64,000 nucleotides of DNA from Alphaproteobacteria bacterium. GTDB taxonomy: Bacteria > Pseudomonadota > Alphaproteobacteria > UBA9219 > RGZA01. Position 1 is the first letter of the stretch, and the number at the start of each line of letters is the position of its first letter. The position numbers and the translations under genes are program-made. Shown in pieces: positions 48,764-57,276 of the stretch. The stretch covers positions 140,623 to 204,622 of the forward strand of contig JANRLI010000011.1 of the NCBI GenBank assembly GCA_033762625.1. The letters run 5' to 3'. The notes beneath the pieces are model-generated. The model was not told where the DNA came from, did no database searches, and saw only the letters and a program-made list of their open reading frames with translations.

Positions 48764-49846
48764 TTAGTTTTTCTTCTGCGGCGTTATCTTTTTAAGCCGA
48801 TAGATATAGGAAATAACCTCAGCCACTGCACGGTAATGCTCGGGCGGCACTTCCTGGTCGATTTCAACGGTAGCAAACAGCGCTCTTGCTAATGGCGGAT
48901 TCGTAACAATTGGCACTTTGCTTTTATCCGCTACTTCACGGATTTTAAGGGCAACTAAATCTTGCCCTTTGGCAAGCAATACGGGGGCTTGCATCTTTGC
49001 CGGGTCGTATTTCAGGGCAACAGCAAAGTGGGTCGGGTTGGTAATCACCACATCTGCTTTGGGCACGGCGGCCATCATGCGCTTCTTGGCTTTTTCTGCT
49101 CGGATTTGGCGCAGGCGCCCCTTCACATGCGGATCACCTTCCGATTGGCGGTTTTCGTCTTTCACTTCCTGCTTGGTCATGCGCATATTTTTAAAATACG
49201 TAAAGCGCTGATAAGCCAAATCGATTGCTGCAATCACTGTGAACACAAGGAATACAGAGAAAATGATATGAATAGAAAGATTATAGGTTGTAGAAATAAG
49301 GTCATCATTACTGATGCCTGTCATGCTTTCTGATTGATGAAAAGTTGGCGTTATCAAAATCCATGCAACACTGCCAACTATTACGATTTTTCCAATGCTT
49401 TTCAAAAGTTCGACAAGCGAATTTGCCGAGAATAACCGTTTGATGCCTGCAAGCGGGCTAAGGCGTTCCCATTTGAGTTTTATAAGGCCAGGGCTGAAAA
49501 AAATGCCTGTTTGCACAATCCAGCCCAATACACCCATTGCCATTAACACGCACACAACAGCCAATACTGGCGGGCCAAACGAACCAAGGATATAGAGATA
49601 TACGGATTGATATCCGCCATCACTCAACTGTGTTTCGCCTGCTTTCTCAATCAGCGCTGTTAAGGGGATCATCATCTGCTGTCCCAACATGGGGAAAAGC
49701 ACCATCACCGATAATACAATCCCCAGCAGCAAGGTCCATGTCGCAACATCACGACTGATAGGCAGATTACCTTGTTCACGCGCTTCACTCAGCCGTTTCG
49801 CGGTGGGGTCTTCGGTTTTTTGACTGTCATCATCATCTTCTGCCAT
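48764..49846 (-). CDS. flhB: Flagellar export switch protein FlhB
   Basis: The 360-residue export-gate component has four TM helices in the first 220 residues and the cytoplasmic autocleavage site NPTH (VVITNPTHFAVALKYDP). The EDPTAKRLSEAREQGN N-terminus is typical. Cleavage at NPTH switches export from rod/hook to filament substrates. A second FlhB-C-like protein is encoded at 52565. It starts 9 bases downstream of fliR. Confidence 0.95.
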   Translation of the reverse strand: MAEDDDDSQKTEDPTAKRLSEAREQGNLPISRDVATWTLLLGIVLSVMVLFPMLGQQMMIPLTALIEKAGETQLSDGGYQSVYLYILGSFGPPVLAVVCVLMAMGVLGWIVQTGIFFSPGLIKLKWERLSPLAGIKRLFSANSLVELLKSIGKIVIVGSVAWILITPTFHQSESMTGISNDDLISTTYNLSIHIIFSVFLVFTVIAAIDLAYQRFTYFKNMRMTKQEVKDENRQSEGDPHVKGRLRQIRAEKAKKRMMAAVPKADVVITNPTHFAVALKYDPAKMQAPVLLAKGQDLVALKIREVADKSKVPIVTNPPLARALFATVEIDQEVPPEHYRAVAEVISYIYRLKKITPQKKN

Positions 49847-49855
49847 TGCTATCCC

Positions 49856-50638
49856 TTAAATAACGGATGGAATGGAAAAGATACGCGTGAAAATTTCTTC
49901 ATAACCTCTGCCCCATACCGCCATCATGGTGCCAAGGCTTGCAGCCAGAATGGCAAGACCGAACAGAATTTGAAGTGGCGCAAGCACAAAAAAAATCTGC
50001 ATCTGCGGGATCATTTTGACCATTAAACCGCCCGTGAGCTGGAACACAACGCCCAATATCATAAAGGGTGCAACGAGCCGCAGCGCAAGCGAGAAACTAT
50101 CATTGACACTTTGGGAAATAAAATGCGTCATATCGCCAATCGCGATAAATGCGCCTGGCTTGAACACCACATAGCTTTGAACGAATGATTTGAGTGTCAT
50201 GTCCAAAAGGCCGCTTTCAAATAGCAATACAATGCCAAGCATACTAAGAAGTGTACCGGTAACAGAGCCTTGGCTTTGAATAGTCGGGTTTAAAACCATT
50301 GCGTTCGATAAACCGATTTGCAGGGCAATGAGCATTCCTGCAACTTCCAGCGTGCTGAGGAGCAGGCGCATGATAAAACCGATAAAAATACCAACGCCTG
50401 CTTCAATCAAAATATATTCGCATACGCGAAATGCATCTTCGGGCATGGCAGGAAGTTGCGGTGCAAGCAGGGGCAATAAAATAAAGCTAACTAATAGTGC
50501 GAGTTGCAAGCGCACACGTGCTGGTACAAAGCTTTCGCCAACACCAGGCATAATCATAAAAATGCAACCAATACGACAGAAGATTAGAAGATAAGCAAAT
50601 ACGTTTCCGGTGATGAACTGCGCAAGATCAATCGACAT
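49856..50638 (-). CDS. fliR: Flagellar export gate protein FliR
   Basis: The 260-residue polytopic protein is part of the FliPQR export pore. Landmarks are RIGCIFMIMPGVGESFVPARVR near the N-terminus, GMLIALQIGLSNAMVLNPTIQSQ, and six or more TM helices. It lies between fliQ and flhB with short gaps of 12 and 9 bases. Confidence 0.94.
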   Translation of the reverse strand: MSIDLAQFITGNVFAYLLIFCRIGCIFMIMPGVGESFVPARVRLQLALLVSFILLPLLAPQLPAMPEDAFRVCEYILIEAGVGIFIGFIMRLLLSTLEVAGMLIALQIGLSNAMVLNPTIQSQGSVTGTLLSMLGIVLLFESGLLDMTLKSFVQSYVVFKPGAFIAIGDMTHFISQSVNDSFSLALRLVAPFMILGVVFQLTGGLMVKMIPQMQIFFVLAPLQILFGLAILAASLGTMMAVWGRGYEEIFTRIFSIPSVI

Positions 50639-50650
50639 ACCGTCAATATC

Positions 50651-50923
50651 CTATATTTGACCAAACGACGCGATGCGCGCAAACAAACCTTCGGTATAGG
50701 TGGTGAGGCTGGTAATCATAAACGGCAGCATGAGCAGCAAGCCGATCGACATCACTAATAATTTTGGAACAAAGGCGAGGGTTGCTTCCTGAATTTGCGT
50801 TACCGTTTGAATGAGCGAGATGAGCACGCCGATAATCAATCCCACAATCAACAATGGACCGCCAACGCGCAGCATGACGATAATGGATTCACGTGCAATA
50901 TCGACAATATCGGCTTCGTTCAC
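50651..50923 (-). CDS. fliQ: Flagellar export gate protein FliQ
   Basis: The 90-residue protein has the two TM helices of FliQ: GPLLIVGLIIGVLISLIQTV and MSIGLLLMLPFMITSLTTYT, joined by the QIQEATLAFVPK loop, which is the most conserved motif of the family. Order fliE-fliQ-fliR-flhB is normal for alphaproteobacteria. Confidence 0.95.
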   Translation of the reverse strand: MNEADIVDIARESIIVMLRVGGPLLIVGLIIGVLISLIQTVTQIQEATLAFVPKLLVMSIGLLLMLPFMITSLTTYTEGLFARIASFGQI

Positions 50924-50975
50924 GGTGATTCCTTAAAGGCAAGGTATTAGAAATGGTGATACGAAAAAGCCTAAC

Positions 50976-51287
50976 CTAAACCGCGCTGCGCATCAATTCC
51001 TGATATGCGGCGATGACGCGGTCGCGGATGGTGACAACGGTTTGCAAAGCAGTTTCGGCAGAGCTAACGGCTGTAATCACTTCATTGATGCTGGCTTTGC
51101 CTTGTACGGCAGAAAGCGAAACTTTTTCCGAAGTCTTCAGGCTATCAACTGTGCTGTTCAGCATATTGCCAAGAATATCGCCGAATTGGCCTGTTTTGCC
51201 TGCTTCATCAGCACCGCCTGCACCTTCATCAAGTGTTTTGATGGTATTGCGGTATGATTTCAGAACATCGCCTACATTAACAACCAT
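50976..51287 (-). CDS. fliE: Flagellar hook-basal body protein FliE
   Basis: The 103-residue protein joins the MS ring to the rod. The C-terminal helix EVITAVSSAETALQTVVTIRDRVIAAYQELMR is diagnostic in its pattern, and FGDILGNMLNSTVDSLKTSE is typical of the centre. It follows flgC by 12 bases. Confidence 0.92.
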   Translation of the reverse strand: MVVNVGDVLKSYRNTIKTLDEGAGGADEAGKTGQFGDILGNMLNSTVDSLKTSEKVSLSAVQGKASINEVITAVSSAETALQTVVTIRDRVIAAYQELMRSAV

Positions 51288-51299
51288 GATGGTTCTCCA

Positions 51300-51719
51300 T
51301 TATCCTCTTAAAACATCCAGTGCTCTGGCTAACATGCTTTTTATTGTATCAATAACACTCAAATTCGCTTCATAGCTGCGTTGGGCTTCGCGCATATCAA
51401 TGCCTTCGACCAGCGGCTTTACGTTTGGTTTTAATACATAGCCTTCTGCGTCAGCAGCAGGATGTTTTGGATTGAATTCTTTGATGAACGGTGTGGTATC
51501 ACCCGTTACTGCCGCAACCTTTACAGTGGACAAACCCGATGTATTATCCAGCACTTCTTTAAAGATAATCTGGCGGCGACGATATGGTTCTGCGCCGGGT
51601 GAAAGACCCGTGCTATCAGCATTTGCAATGTTTTCTGCGATAATGCGCAGGCGTTCGCCTTGCACACGCATGCCTGCGGTCGCTACTTTAAATACATCTG
51701 AAAAATCAGTGCTGCGCAT
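51300..51719 (-). CDS. flgC: Flagellar proximal rod protein FlgC
   Basis: The 139-residue rod protein starts DFSDVFKVATAGMRVQGERL followed by RIIAENIANADST. It ends with the axial helix NVKPLVEGIDMREAQRSYEA and NLSVIDTIKSMLARALDVL. The N-terminal NIANADST variant of the rod motif is normal for FlgC. Its ATG shares a base with the flgB stop. Confidence 0.95.
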   Translation of the reverse strand: MRSTDFSDVFKVATAGMRVQGERLRIIAENIANADSTGLSPGAEPYRRRQIIFKEVLDNTSGLSTVKVAAVTGDTTPFIKEFNPKHPAADAEGYVLKPNVKPLVEGIDMREAQRSYEANLSVIDTIKSMLARALDVLRG

Positions 51720-52144
51720 TATGCACCACCTCTGCCAAGCGCAGTTCTAAGAAGGCCCAGCGTCTTTTTGTAAAGACTGGTCATCATTTGATACTGCGCG
51801 GTGGTATCCGACATCTGGCTCATTTGCTGTTCAAGAACAACCGCATTGCCAGATGGCTTTACTTCATACACGTCGTTTTCTTTTGATGTTTTGTAAAGTC
51901 CACCGCCGCTGCTAAGGCCCTGTACATGTTTAGGATTGGTGGTTGCTAATTGAAAGCCACCGCTGCGTGCGCTGCCGGTGCCGCTTGAAATCTGTTTTTG
52001 CAAAACTTCGTCAAAGCTGACGATATCTTTTGGCTTGTAGCCTGGCGTATTCGCTTGCGCGATGTTTTGCGCTATCACACCCTGACGCTGGGTTAGATAT
52101 TCCATCTTTTCGGAAAGCAGCGAAAATAAATTTGTAAGTCCCAT
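51719..52144 (-). CDS. flgB: Flagellar proximal rod protein FlgB
   Basis: The 141-residue protein has the rod motif TQRQGVIAQNIAQANTPGYK and the C-terminal LEQQMSQMSDTTAQYQMMTS axial helix. It is the first gene of flgB-flgC-fliE-fliQ-fliR-flhB, with a sigma-54-like promoter 104 bases upstream. Confidence 0.95.
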   Translation of the reverse strand: MGLTNLFSLLSEKMEYLTQRQGVIAQNIAQANTPGYKPKDIVSFDEVLQKQISSGTGSARSGGFQLATTNPKHVQGLSSGGGLYKTSKENDVYEVKPSGNAVVLEQQMSQMSDTTAQYQMMTSLYKKTLGLLRTALGRGGA

Positions 52145-52247
52145 TTTTCGTTTCCCTAAAGCGACATTTCGCCCTTTAAAATATCTAAGCTCTACATTGC
52201 GTCCATCACGCTTAATAATACGTAAAGCTTTATCTGAATCCTATCAT

Positions 52248-52263
52248 TGCAATAACCGTTCCA
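52248..52263 (-). promoter_or_regulatory. Sigma-54-type promoter of flgB operon
   Basis: On the minus strand the element reads TGGAACGGTTATTGCA. It matches TGGCACG-N4-TTGCA at every conserved position except the fourth base (A for C). It is 104 bases upstream of the flgB ATG. This is the best -12 box among the five candidates in the window. Confidence 0.7.
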
Positions 52264-52487
52264 ACTTCGTAACTACATTGAAATGATTCAGGAAATGAGG
52301 CAGGCATGAGGTGCTTGGCACATCTCTTGAAACACCAAGCTCACGGAAGATAGTTAAACGTGTTAACGATTTAATAACCACAACGGGCACTAAGCTCTGG
52401 TGTGGTGACTTTGAAATCCGCTTAATACTTGGGTTCACGCTACTTAGCGGACTTCAAGGTCTGAACCACACTAGTTTTATAGTTTTA

Positions 52488-52562
52488 CTGGTGTCCTTAT
52501 CGATTCTGAAGTTCGATAATGACAGCAGTAGAATAAACCGAACTTCAGAATCGGGACACTAG
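52488..52562. repeat. Long interrupted inverted repeat just before the FlhB-C-like gene
   Basis: The arm GTGTCC (52491-52496), a 4-base bulge, and CGATTCTGAAGTTCG (52501-52515) pair with CGAACTTCAGAATCG (52539-52553) and GGACAC (52554-52559). Three more pairs (52488-52490 with 52560-52562) extend the outer stem, giving about 24 bp around a 23-base loop. There is no T-run. It ends 2 bases before the ATG at 52565 and covers the ribosome-binding region. It could be a MITE-like remnant with TG/CA ends, a dispersed palindromic repeat, or an mRNA structure. Confidence 0.7.
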
Positions 52563-52564
52563 GT

Positions 52565-52924
52565 ATGCCAATAGATGTAACGTATGGCGAAGAGAAGAAT
52601 GAGGCCCAAAAAGGCCCTAAAACTGCCGTAGCAATCGAAGGCGGCAGCAATCCAAACGCATTACCACGGGTGATTGCCAGCGGCCGAGGTCTTTTAGCCG
52701 AACAGATTCTAAAGCTAGCTTTTGAAAATAATATAAAAGTGCGTCAAGATGAAGATCTGGTTGAGTTGCTGGCAATGCTTGACCTTGACCACCATATTCC
52801 AGCGGAAGCAGTCATAGCGGTTGCGGAAGTTCTTGCCCGGGTGTTTGAAGCAAATTCTGCACTGGGTAATACAAATGTGGGTAACACCAATCAGGCCAAT
52901 TCGGGGGATCCCCAAACGACATGA
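52565..52924 (+). CDS. FlhB C-terminal-domain-like protein (EscU/YscU/HrpU family)
   Basis: The 119-residue protein resembles the cytoplasmic C-terminal domain of FlhB without its membrane part. The pattern LPRVIASGRGLLAEQILKLAF, then NNIKVRQDEDLVELLAMLDL and IPAEAVIAVAEVLARVFEAN follows the FlhB region after the NPTH site. The NPTH motif itself is absent, so no autocleavage is expected. It may modulate the export gate. It overlaps the next gene by ATGA and leads the operon that includes fliO and fliP. Confidence 0.8.
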   Translation: MPIDVTYGEEKNEAQKGPKTAVAIEGGSNPNALPRVIASGRGLLAEQILKLAFENNIKVRQDEDLVELLAMLDLDHHIPAEAVIAVAEVLARVFEANSALGNTNVGNTNQANSGDPQTT

Positions 52925-53271
52925 GCGCAACATTTGATCCAAAGGGGTTTAATCCGAGTGACGAGTTGGAAGCGCTGCGCCTTGCCTTGGAAGCGAGCGA
53001 ACGCGTGGTACGTGAAGGCGGGTTGATTGATTTACGTGATTTGGATGAGCAAGTTGAATTTTTATGCGCTGAGGTTGTAAAAACCGAAGGTTCCATGCGC
53101 TTGCAGCTTTTGCCAAAACTGGAAGCCGTTATTCAGATACTGGATAATCTTGAACTTGTCCTCCGCAAGACAGCGCCGCACGAAAGCATGCAGGCCCATA
53201 ACCGTTTGCGCGCTAATCAGGCTTACGGCGTACCGCCGATTACAACCCCAGTTACAACTAAGGGGAACTAG
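52921..53271 (+). CDS. Unknown helical protein of the fliO-fliP operon
   Basis: I do not recognise this 116-residue protein. It is mainly helical (SDELEALRLALEASERVV, LDEQVEFLCAEVVKTEGS, LLPKLEAVIQILDNLELVLR), with no signal peptide or TM and a short Pro/Thr-rich end. Size, acidity and helix pattern suggest a cytoplasmic chaperone or regulator of flagellar export, but this is inferred from position alone. It overlaps the FlhB-C-like gene and is 2 bases from fliO. Confidence 0.65.
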   Translation: MSATFDPKGFNPSDELEALRLALEASERVVREGGLIDLRDLDEQVEFLCAEVVKTEGSMRLQLLPKLEAVIQILDNLELVLRKTAPHESMQAHNRLRANQAYGVPPITTPVTTKGN

Positions 53272-53273
53272 CC

Positions 53274-53564
53274 TTGCCGGAAGATTTATTTGCACGTGCG
53301 CTTCTATCTCTTGCGCTGGTTTTGGCGCTGCTTGGGGCGCTGGCCTGGGTATTAAAAAAATATGGTAACCGTCTTGGCGTGCCCATGGCAATCAAGCAAG
53401 GCAAGTCACGCACCCAATTGCTGGATGTCACTCCGCTTGATGCCCGGCATCGTTTGGTTCTGGTCCGCCGTGATGATGTGGAGCATCTTTTGCTCTTGGG
53501 TGGCGCTAGCCCGATTGTGGTTGAAACAGGAATCGCTCATAAAGGTTCAAATGAAAAAACATAG
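53274..53564 (+). CDS. fliO: Flagellar export protein FliO
   Basis: The 96-residue protein has one TM helix (about 7-26, ARALLSLALVLALLGALAWVL). A small cytoplasmic domain follows (LLDVTPLDARHRLVLVRRDDVEHLLLLGG), the FliO signature. It assists FliP complex formation. The start is TTG 53274, preceded by AAGGGGAAC; no ATG is available nearby. The end overlaps fliP by 14 bases. Confidence 0.9.
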   Translation: MPEDLFARALLSLALVLALLGALAWVLKKYGNRLGVPMAIKQGKSRTQLLDVTPLDARHRLVLVRRDDVEHLLLLGGASPIVVETGIAHKGSNEKT

Positions 53565-54309
53565 CATCCGTTTTCTTCCCGTTCTGCTTGCTGCATTAAT
53601 TTGTTTTATCGGAATGGCATTTCCGGCAGCTGCGCAAAGCATCAATCTGAATGTCGGCGGGCAGGAAGGCGGCTCTACCGCATCGCAAATTGTTCAGCTG
53701 GTTATGCTGATTACAGTATTGTCGCTGGCCCCATCGATTTTGATGATGGTGACATCGTTTGTACGTATTGTTGTCTCGCTTTCATTGCTTCGCACTGCTT
53801 TGGGTTTGCAACAAACACCGCCCAACACCGTAATTATCAGCCTTGCGATGTTCCTGACCTTCTTCATCATGGCGCCGACGTTTAACAAAGCGTATGAACA
53901 AGGTATTAAGCCGATGATGGCGGAGAAAATAAAGGAAGAGGATGCAATAAAGCTAACCGCGCAGCCATTCCATGACTTCATGATGCATTATGCGCGTGAG
54001 AAGGATTTAAAACTGTTCGCGGATATTGCAAAACTGCCAAACACCACCAAGGCAGAAGATGTTCCATACCACATCGTTATTCCGGCCTTCATGATTTCGG
54101 AACTGCGCCGCGCGTTTGAAATCGGTTTCCTGCTGTTCTTGCCGTTTTTGATTATTGATATGGTTGTATCATCCATCTTGATGGCCATGGGTATGATGAT
54201 GCTGCCGCCATCGGTCGTGTCGCTGCCGTTCAAGATTATTTTCTTCGTACTTGTTGACGGCTGGTATCTCGTCGTCGGCTCGCTCGTTAAAAGCTACGGC
54301 CTATCTTAG
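53551..54309 (+). CDS. fliP: Flagellar export gate protein FliP
   Basis: The product is 252 residues from ATG 53551, preceded by AAAGG. It has a cleavable signal peptide (to about AAAQS), the LMMVTSFVRIVVSLSLLRTA and LGLQQTPPNTVIISLAMFLT region, PAFMISELRRAFEIGFLLF, and MGMMMLPPSVVSLPFKI. These are among the most conserved FliP/SctR motifs. The upstream in-phase frame from 53362 is a shadow of fliO. It ends overlapping gcvPB from the other strand by 4 bases. Confidence 0.96.
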   Translation: MKKHSIRFLPVLLAALICFIGMAFPAAAQSINLNVGGQEGGSTASQIVQLVMLITVLSLAPSILMMVTSFVRIVVSLSLLRTALGLQQTPPNTVIISLAMFLTFFIMAPTFNKAYEQGIKPMMAEKIKEEDAIKLTAQPFHDFMMHYAREKDLKLFADIAKLPNTTKAEDVPYHIVIPAFMISELRRAFEIGFLLFLPFLIIDMVVSSILMAMGMMMLPPSVVSLPFKIIFFVLVDGWYLVVGSLVKSYGLS

Positions 54310-55898
54310 CTTTTCTTCCAACGTAACACAGGCTGACGCGCTGCCCTTGTCTCATCAAGGCGGCGGCGCGGCGTTGTTGTCGGGGCTTGCAAAAACATAT
54401 CCTTGTTATTTGCTACCTTCGCTGCGATCGCCAGTTCGCGCATGGTTGCAATATAGGCATCCAGCGTTGGCTTGCTTTCCGTTTCGGTGGGCTCGATCAG
54501 GAATGCGCCGTGAACCACTAACGGGAAATACATGGTCATGGGGTGATAGCCGCGATCCAGTAATGCCTTGGCAATATCCAGCGTTGTCACGCCGGTATCT
54601 TTCAGGAAGCTGTCATCAAACAAAGCTTCATGCATGCATGGGCCATCGCCAAACGGCGCGCTCATCACATCCTTAAGGCTCGCCAGAACGTAATTGGCGT
54701 TGAGCACTGAATCGCTCGCTACCTGATAAAGGCCATCTGCGCCGTGACTTAAAATATAGGTCAGCGCTCTTGTGAACATACCCATCTGCCCGTGGAACGC
54801 TTTTAGTCGGCCAAATGATTTAATAGTGGCATCGGGCGTTGCAGCATCTTCCACCAATTGTAATTTATCGGCTTCAATTTTCAGGTAAGGCACAGGCACA
54901 TAGGCCGCAAGGCGTTCAGAGAATACAACAGGGCCGCTGCCTGGTCCGCCGCCACCATGTGGCGTAGAGAATGTCTTGTGCAGGTTAATGTGCATCGCAT
55001 CGATGCCCAAATCAGCTGGGCGAACACGGCCCACAATTGCGTTATAGTTTGCGCCATCACCGTAGAAATACGCGCCAGCCTTATGAACAGCAGCCGCGAT
55101 TTCAACGATTTCATTTTCAAACAATCCGCAGGTATTGGGGTTGGTGAGCATGATCGCCGCAACGGTGTTATCCAGTTTCGCAATCAAGGCATCACGGTCA
55201 ACGCGCCCGCGTGAATTGGCAGGGATGCTAACAACCGTAAAGCCAAGTGCAGCAGCAGTGGCTGGGTTCGTGCCATGGGCTGATTCAGGAACCAGCACTA
55301 CTTTGCGGTCTTCGCCCCGAGCCCGAAGCGCAGCTTTAATTGCAGCCATGCCAGCGAATTCACCATGCGCACCCGCAGCAGGCGCAAGCGTAAGCGCCTT
55401 CATACCCGTTAGGGTAAGCAACCAGTGTGATAATTCCTTCATCACGCCAATTGCACCTTGCACAGTCGATTGAGGTTGTAATGGGTGAACATCATTAAAG
55501 CCTGGCAGGCGTGCCATTTTTTCATTCAGGCGCGGGTTGTGCTTCATGGTGCATGAGCCCAGCGGATAGAACGTGCTGTCGATGCCGAAATTCTTTTGTG
55601 ACAGACGCGTATAATGGCGCACCATTTCCGGTTCAGAAATTCCAGGTAAACCGATTTCTGCACGTGGCTTTAAAGCGCCAAGGCGTGTGGCGGTTTTAGG
55701 CACATCAGGTAAATCAACGCCGCAACGGCCCTTTTCATCCATTTCAAAAATCAATGGTTCTTCCAACTGCATCCCGCGGTGCTGAGAGCGGGGTGTTGCT
55801 TCTGCTGGTGTTGTTTTACGGCCTTCATTTACCATTGGAATATTCCTGTCCATCTGCTCATCCATTTTACGTGCTGCGTGCTGGGTCATTAGCGGCAC
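54306..55898 (-). CDS. gcvPB: Glycine dehydrogenase (decarboxylating) subunit 2
   Basis: The 530-residue protein is the catalytic half of the split P-protein, which decarboxylates glycine and passes aminomethyl to lipoyl GcvH. The PLP-Lys lies in MHINLHKTFSTPHGGGGPGS, and the DGANYNAIVG and SCTMKHNPRLNEKMARLPGF segments are conserved. It overlaps gcvPA by 10 bases. An N-terminal stretch of about 60 residues (including MNEGRKTTPAEATPRSQHR-like sequence) precedes the conserved start, a little longer than usual. Confidence 0.95.
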   Translation of the reverse strand: MPLMTQHAARKMDEQMDRNIPMVNEGRKTTPAEATPRSQHRGMQLEEPLIFEMDEKGRCGVDLPDVPKTATRLGALKPRAEIGLPGISEPEMVRHYTRLSQKNFGIDSTFYPLGSCTMKHNPRLNEKMARLPGFNDVHPLQPQSTVQGAIGVMKELSHWLLTLTGMKALTLAPAAGAHGEFAGMAAIKAALRARGEDRKVVLVPESAHGTNPATAAALGFTVVSIPANSRGRVDRDALIAKLDNTVAAIMLTNPNTCGLFENEIVEIAAAVHKAGAYFYGDGANYNAIVGRVRPADLGIDAMHINLHKTFSTPHGGGGPGSGPVVFSERLAAYVPVPYLKIEADKLQLVEDAATPDATIKSFGRLKAFHGQMGMFTRALTYILSHGADGLYQVASDSVLNANYVLASLKDVMSAPFGDGPCMHEALFDDSFLKDTGVTTLDIAKALLDRGYHPMTMYFPLVVHGAFLIEPTETESKPTLDAYIATMRELAIAAKVANNKDMFLQAPTTTPRRRLDETRAARQPVLRWKKS

Positions 55899-57235
55899 TC
55901 CTTTTCCAAGGCAACCGCCAGCGCTTCAATATGCTCTGGCGTGGTGGTTTCGGTTACTGCAACTAGCAGGATGTTCTTAAGCTCCGGCGTATTATCAAGC
56001 CGGCTAGCAGGGACGCCAGCAATAATTTTCTGTGCTGCCAAGCGTTCAACAACTTCCGCAGCTGGCTTTGGCAGTTCAACGGAGAATTCATTAAAGAAGT
56101 TATCATTTAGCACGTTCACGCCACTAATTTTGGCGAGGCGATCTACGGTTTGCACAGCCATAGCGTGATTAAGGCGGCTGAGTTTCTTCAAGCCTTCTTC
56201 ACCCAGCAGCGTTAAGTGCATGGTGAATGCCAATGCGCAAAGCCCCGAATTAGTGCAAATGTTGCTGGTCGCTTTTTCGCGACGAATATGTTGTTCGCGC
56301 GTTGATAGCGTCAACACAAAACCGCGCTGGCCTTCGGCGTCAACCGTTTGCCCGCAAAGGCGACCCGGCATTTGGCGCATATATTCTTCCTTGGTTGCAA
56401 AGAGGCCCACATATGGCCCGCCAAAATTCAAACCGTTTCCAATCGATTGCCCTTCGCATACCACAATATCTGCGCCCATGCTGCCGGGAGATGGCAGCAG
56501 GCCAAGTGAAACAACTTCAGTTACCACCACAATCAGCAGTGTACCATTTTTATGGCAAGCTTCTGCCAGCGCTGTCACATCATGTACGCGGCCCCATACA
56601 TCAGGGGTTTGCACAACAACACATGATGTTTGCTGCGTGATTTTGGATGCTAAGTTTTCGGCTTGTTTCACGGTGGGCGGTAAGCATTCAACTTTAAAGC
56701 CACTTAAATCAGCATGAGTTTTTACAACATCGCGGTAATGTGGGTGGAGCCCGCCAGACAATATGGCTTGATCACGTTTAGTCACGCGGTTTGCCATCAT
56801 CACAGCTTCAACAGTGCCTGTTGAACCATCATACATCGATGCATTGGCAACCGGCATACCGGTTAACATGCAGACCTGTGTTTGGAATTCAAACAGGTAT
56901 TGCAGTGTGCCTTGGCTGACTTCGGGCTGGTACGGCGTATAAGATGTTAAAAACTCACCGCGCAGCAATAATTGATCAACCGATGCAGGAACATGGTGGC
57001 GGTAAGCGCCAGCGCCACAGAAAAAAGGCGCGCTGCCCGCAGAAATGTTTTGATTGGCAAGCTTTGACAACTGGCGTTCTACTTCCATTTCGCTGGCATG
57101 GTTGGGAAGGCCAGCAATAGGACCTTTCAGTTTTGCAGCCGCAGGAACGTCTTTGAACAAGTCATCAACGGTTGCAACGCCGATTTTTTGCAGCATATCG
57201 TTGCGGTCTTGTGCAGTAAGCGGTAAATAACGCAT
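55889..57235 (-). CDS. gcvPA: Glycine dehydrogenase (decarboxylating) subunit 1
   Basis: The 448-residue protein is the N-terminal half of the split P-protein. Diagnostic segments are FCGAGAYRHHVPASVDQLL, TSYTPYQPEVSQGTLQYLFE, ANASMYDGSTGTVEA and GLNFGGPYVGLFA. It forms a dimer of heterodimers with GcvPB. The split form, not the single 950-residue GcvP of enterics, is used here. Confidence 0.95.
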   Translation of the reverse strand: MRYLPLTAQDRNDMLQKIGVATVDDLFKDVPAAAKLKGPIAGLPNHASEMEVERQLSKLANQNISAGSAPFFCGAGAYRHHVPASVDQLLLRGEFLTSYTPYQPEVSQGTLQYLFEFQTQVCMLTGMPVANASMYDGSTGTVEAVMMANRVTKRDQAILSGGLHPHYRDVVKTHADLSGFKVECLPPTVKQAENLASKITQQTSCVVVQTPDVWGRVHDVTALAEACHKNGTLLIVVVTEVVSLGLLPSPGSMGADIVVCEGQSIGNGLNFGGPYVGLFATKEEYMRQMPGRLCGQTVDAEGQRGFVLTLSTREQHIRREKATSNICTNSGLCALAFTMHLTLLGEEGLKKLSRLNHAMAVQTVDRLAKISGVNVLNDNFFNEFSVELPKPAAEVVERLAAQKIIAGVPASRLDNTPELKNILLVAVTETTTPEHIEALAVALEKECR

Positions 57236-57276
57236 GAAGCACCTCTAATTTATTTAAATAAAAAATAAAACGTAAC

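Larger units (their letters stand above)
52145..52564. other. Intergenic region between flgB and the fliO-fliP operon
   Basis: The 420-base region is one of the largest non-coding gaps here. It holds a sigma-54-like promoter for flgB (52248-52263) and a near-match on the plus strand (TGGCACATCTCTTGAA at 52316-52331, with GA where GC is required). It also has three TTAA half-sites (52354, 52363, 52371) with 5- and 4-base spacing, and a long hairpin at 52488-52562. An open frame at 52311-52562 runs into the hairpin and shows no coding character. Confidence 0.6.

Noticed and set aside
52316..52331. Sigma-54 promoter for the fliO-fliP operon
   Set aside because: TGGCACATCTCTTGAA lacks the essential GC of the -12 box and is about 230 bases from the start.
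52311..52562. 83-residue ORF before the FlhB-C-like gene
   Set aside because: It runs through the sigma-54-like near-match and the inverted repeat, has no homology and no ribosome-binding site.
53362..53550. Upstream extension of FliP
   Set aside because: It lies within fliO in another frame. ATG 53551 has AAAGG and is followed by a proper signal peptide.
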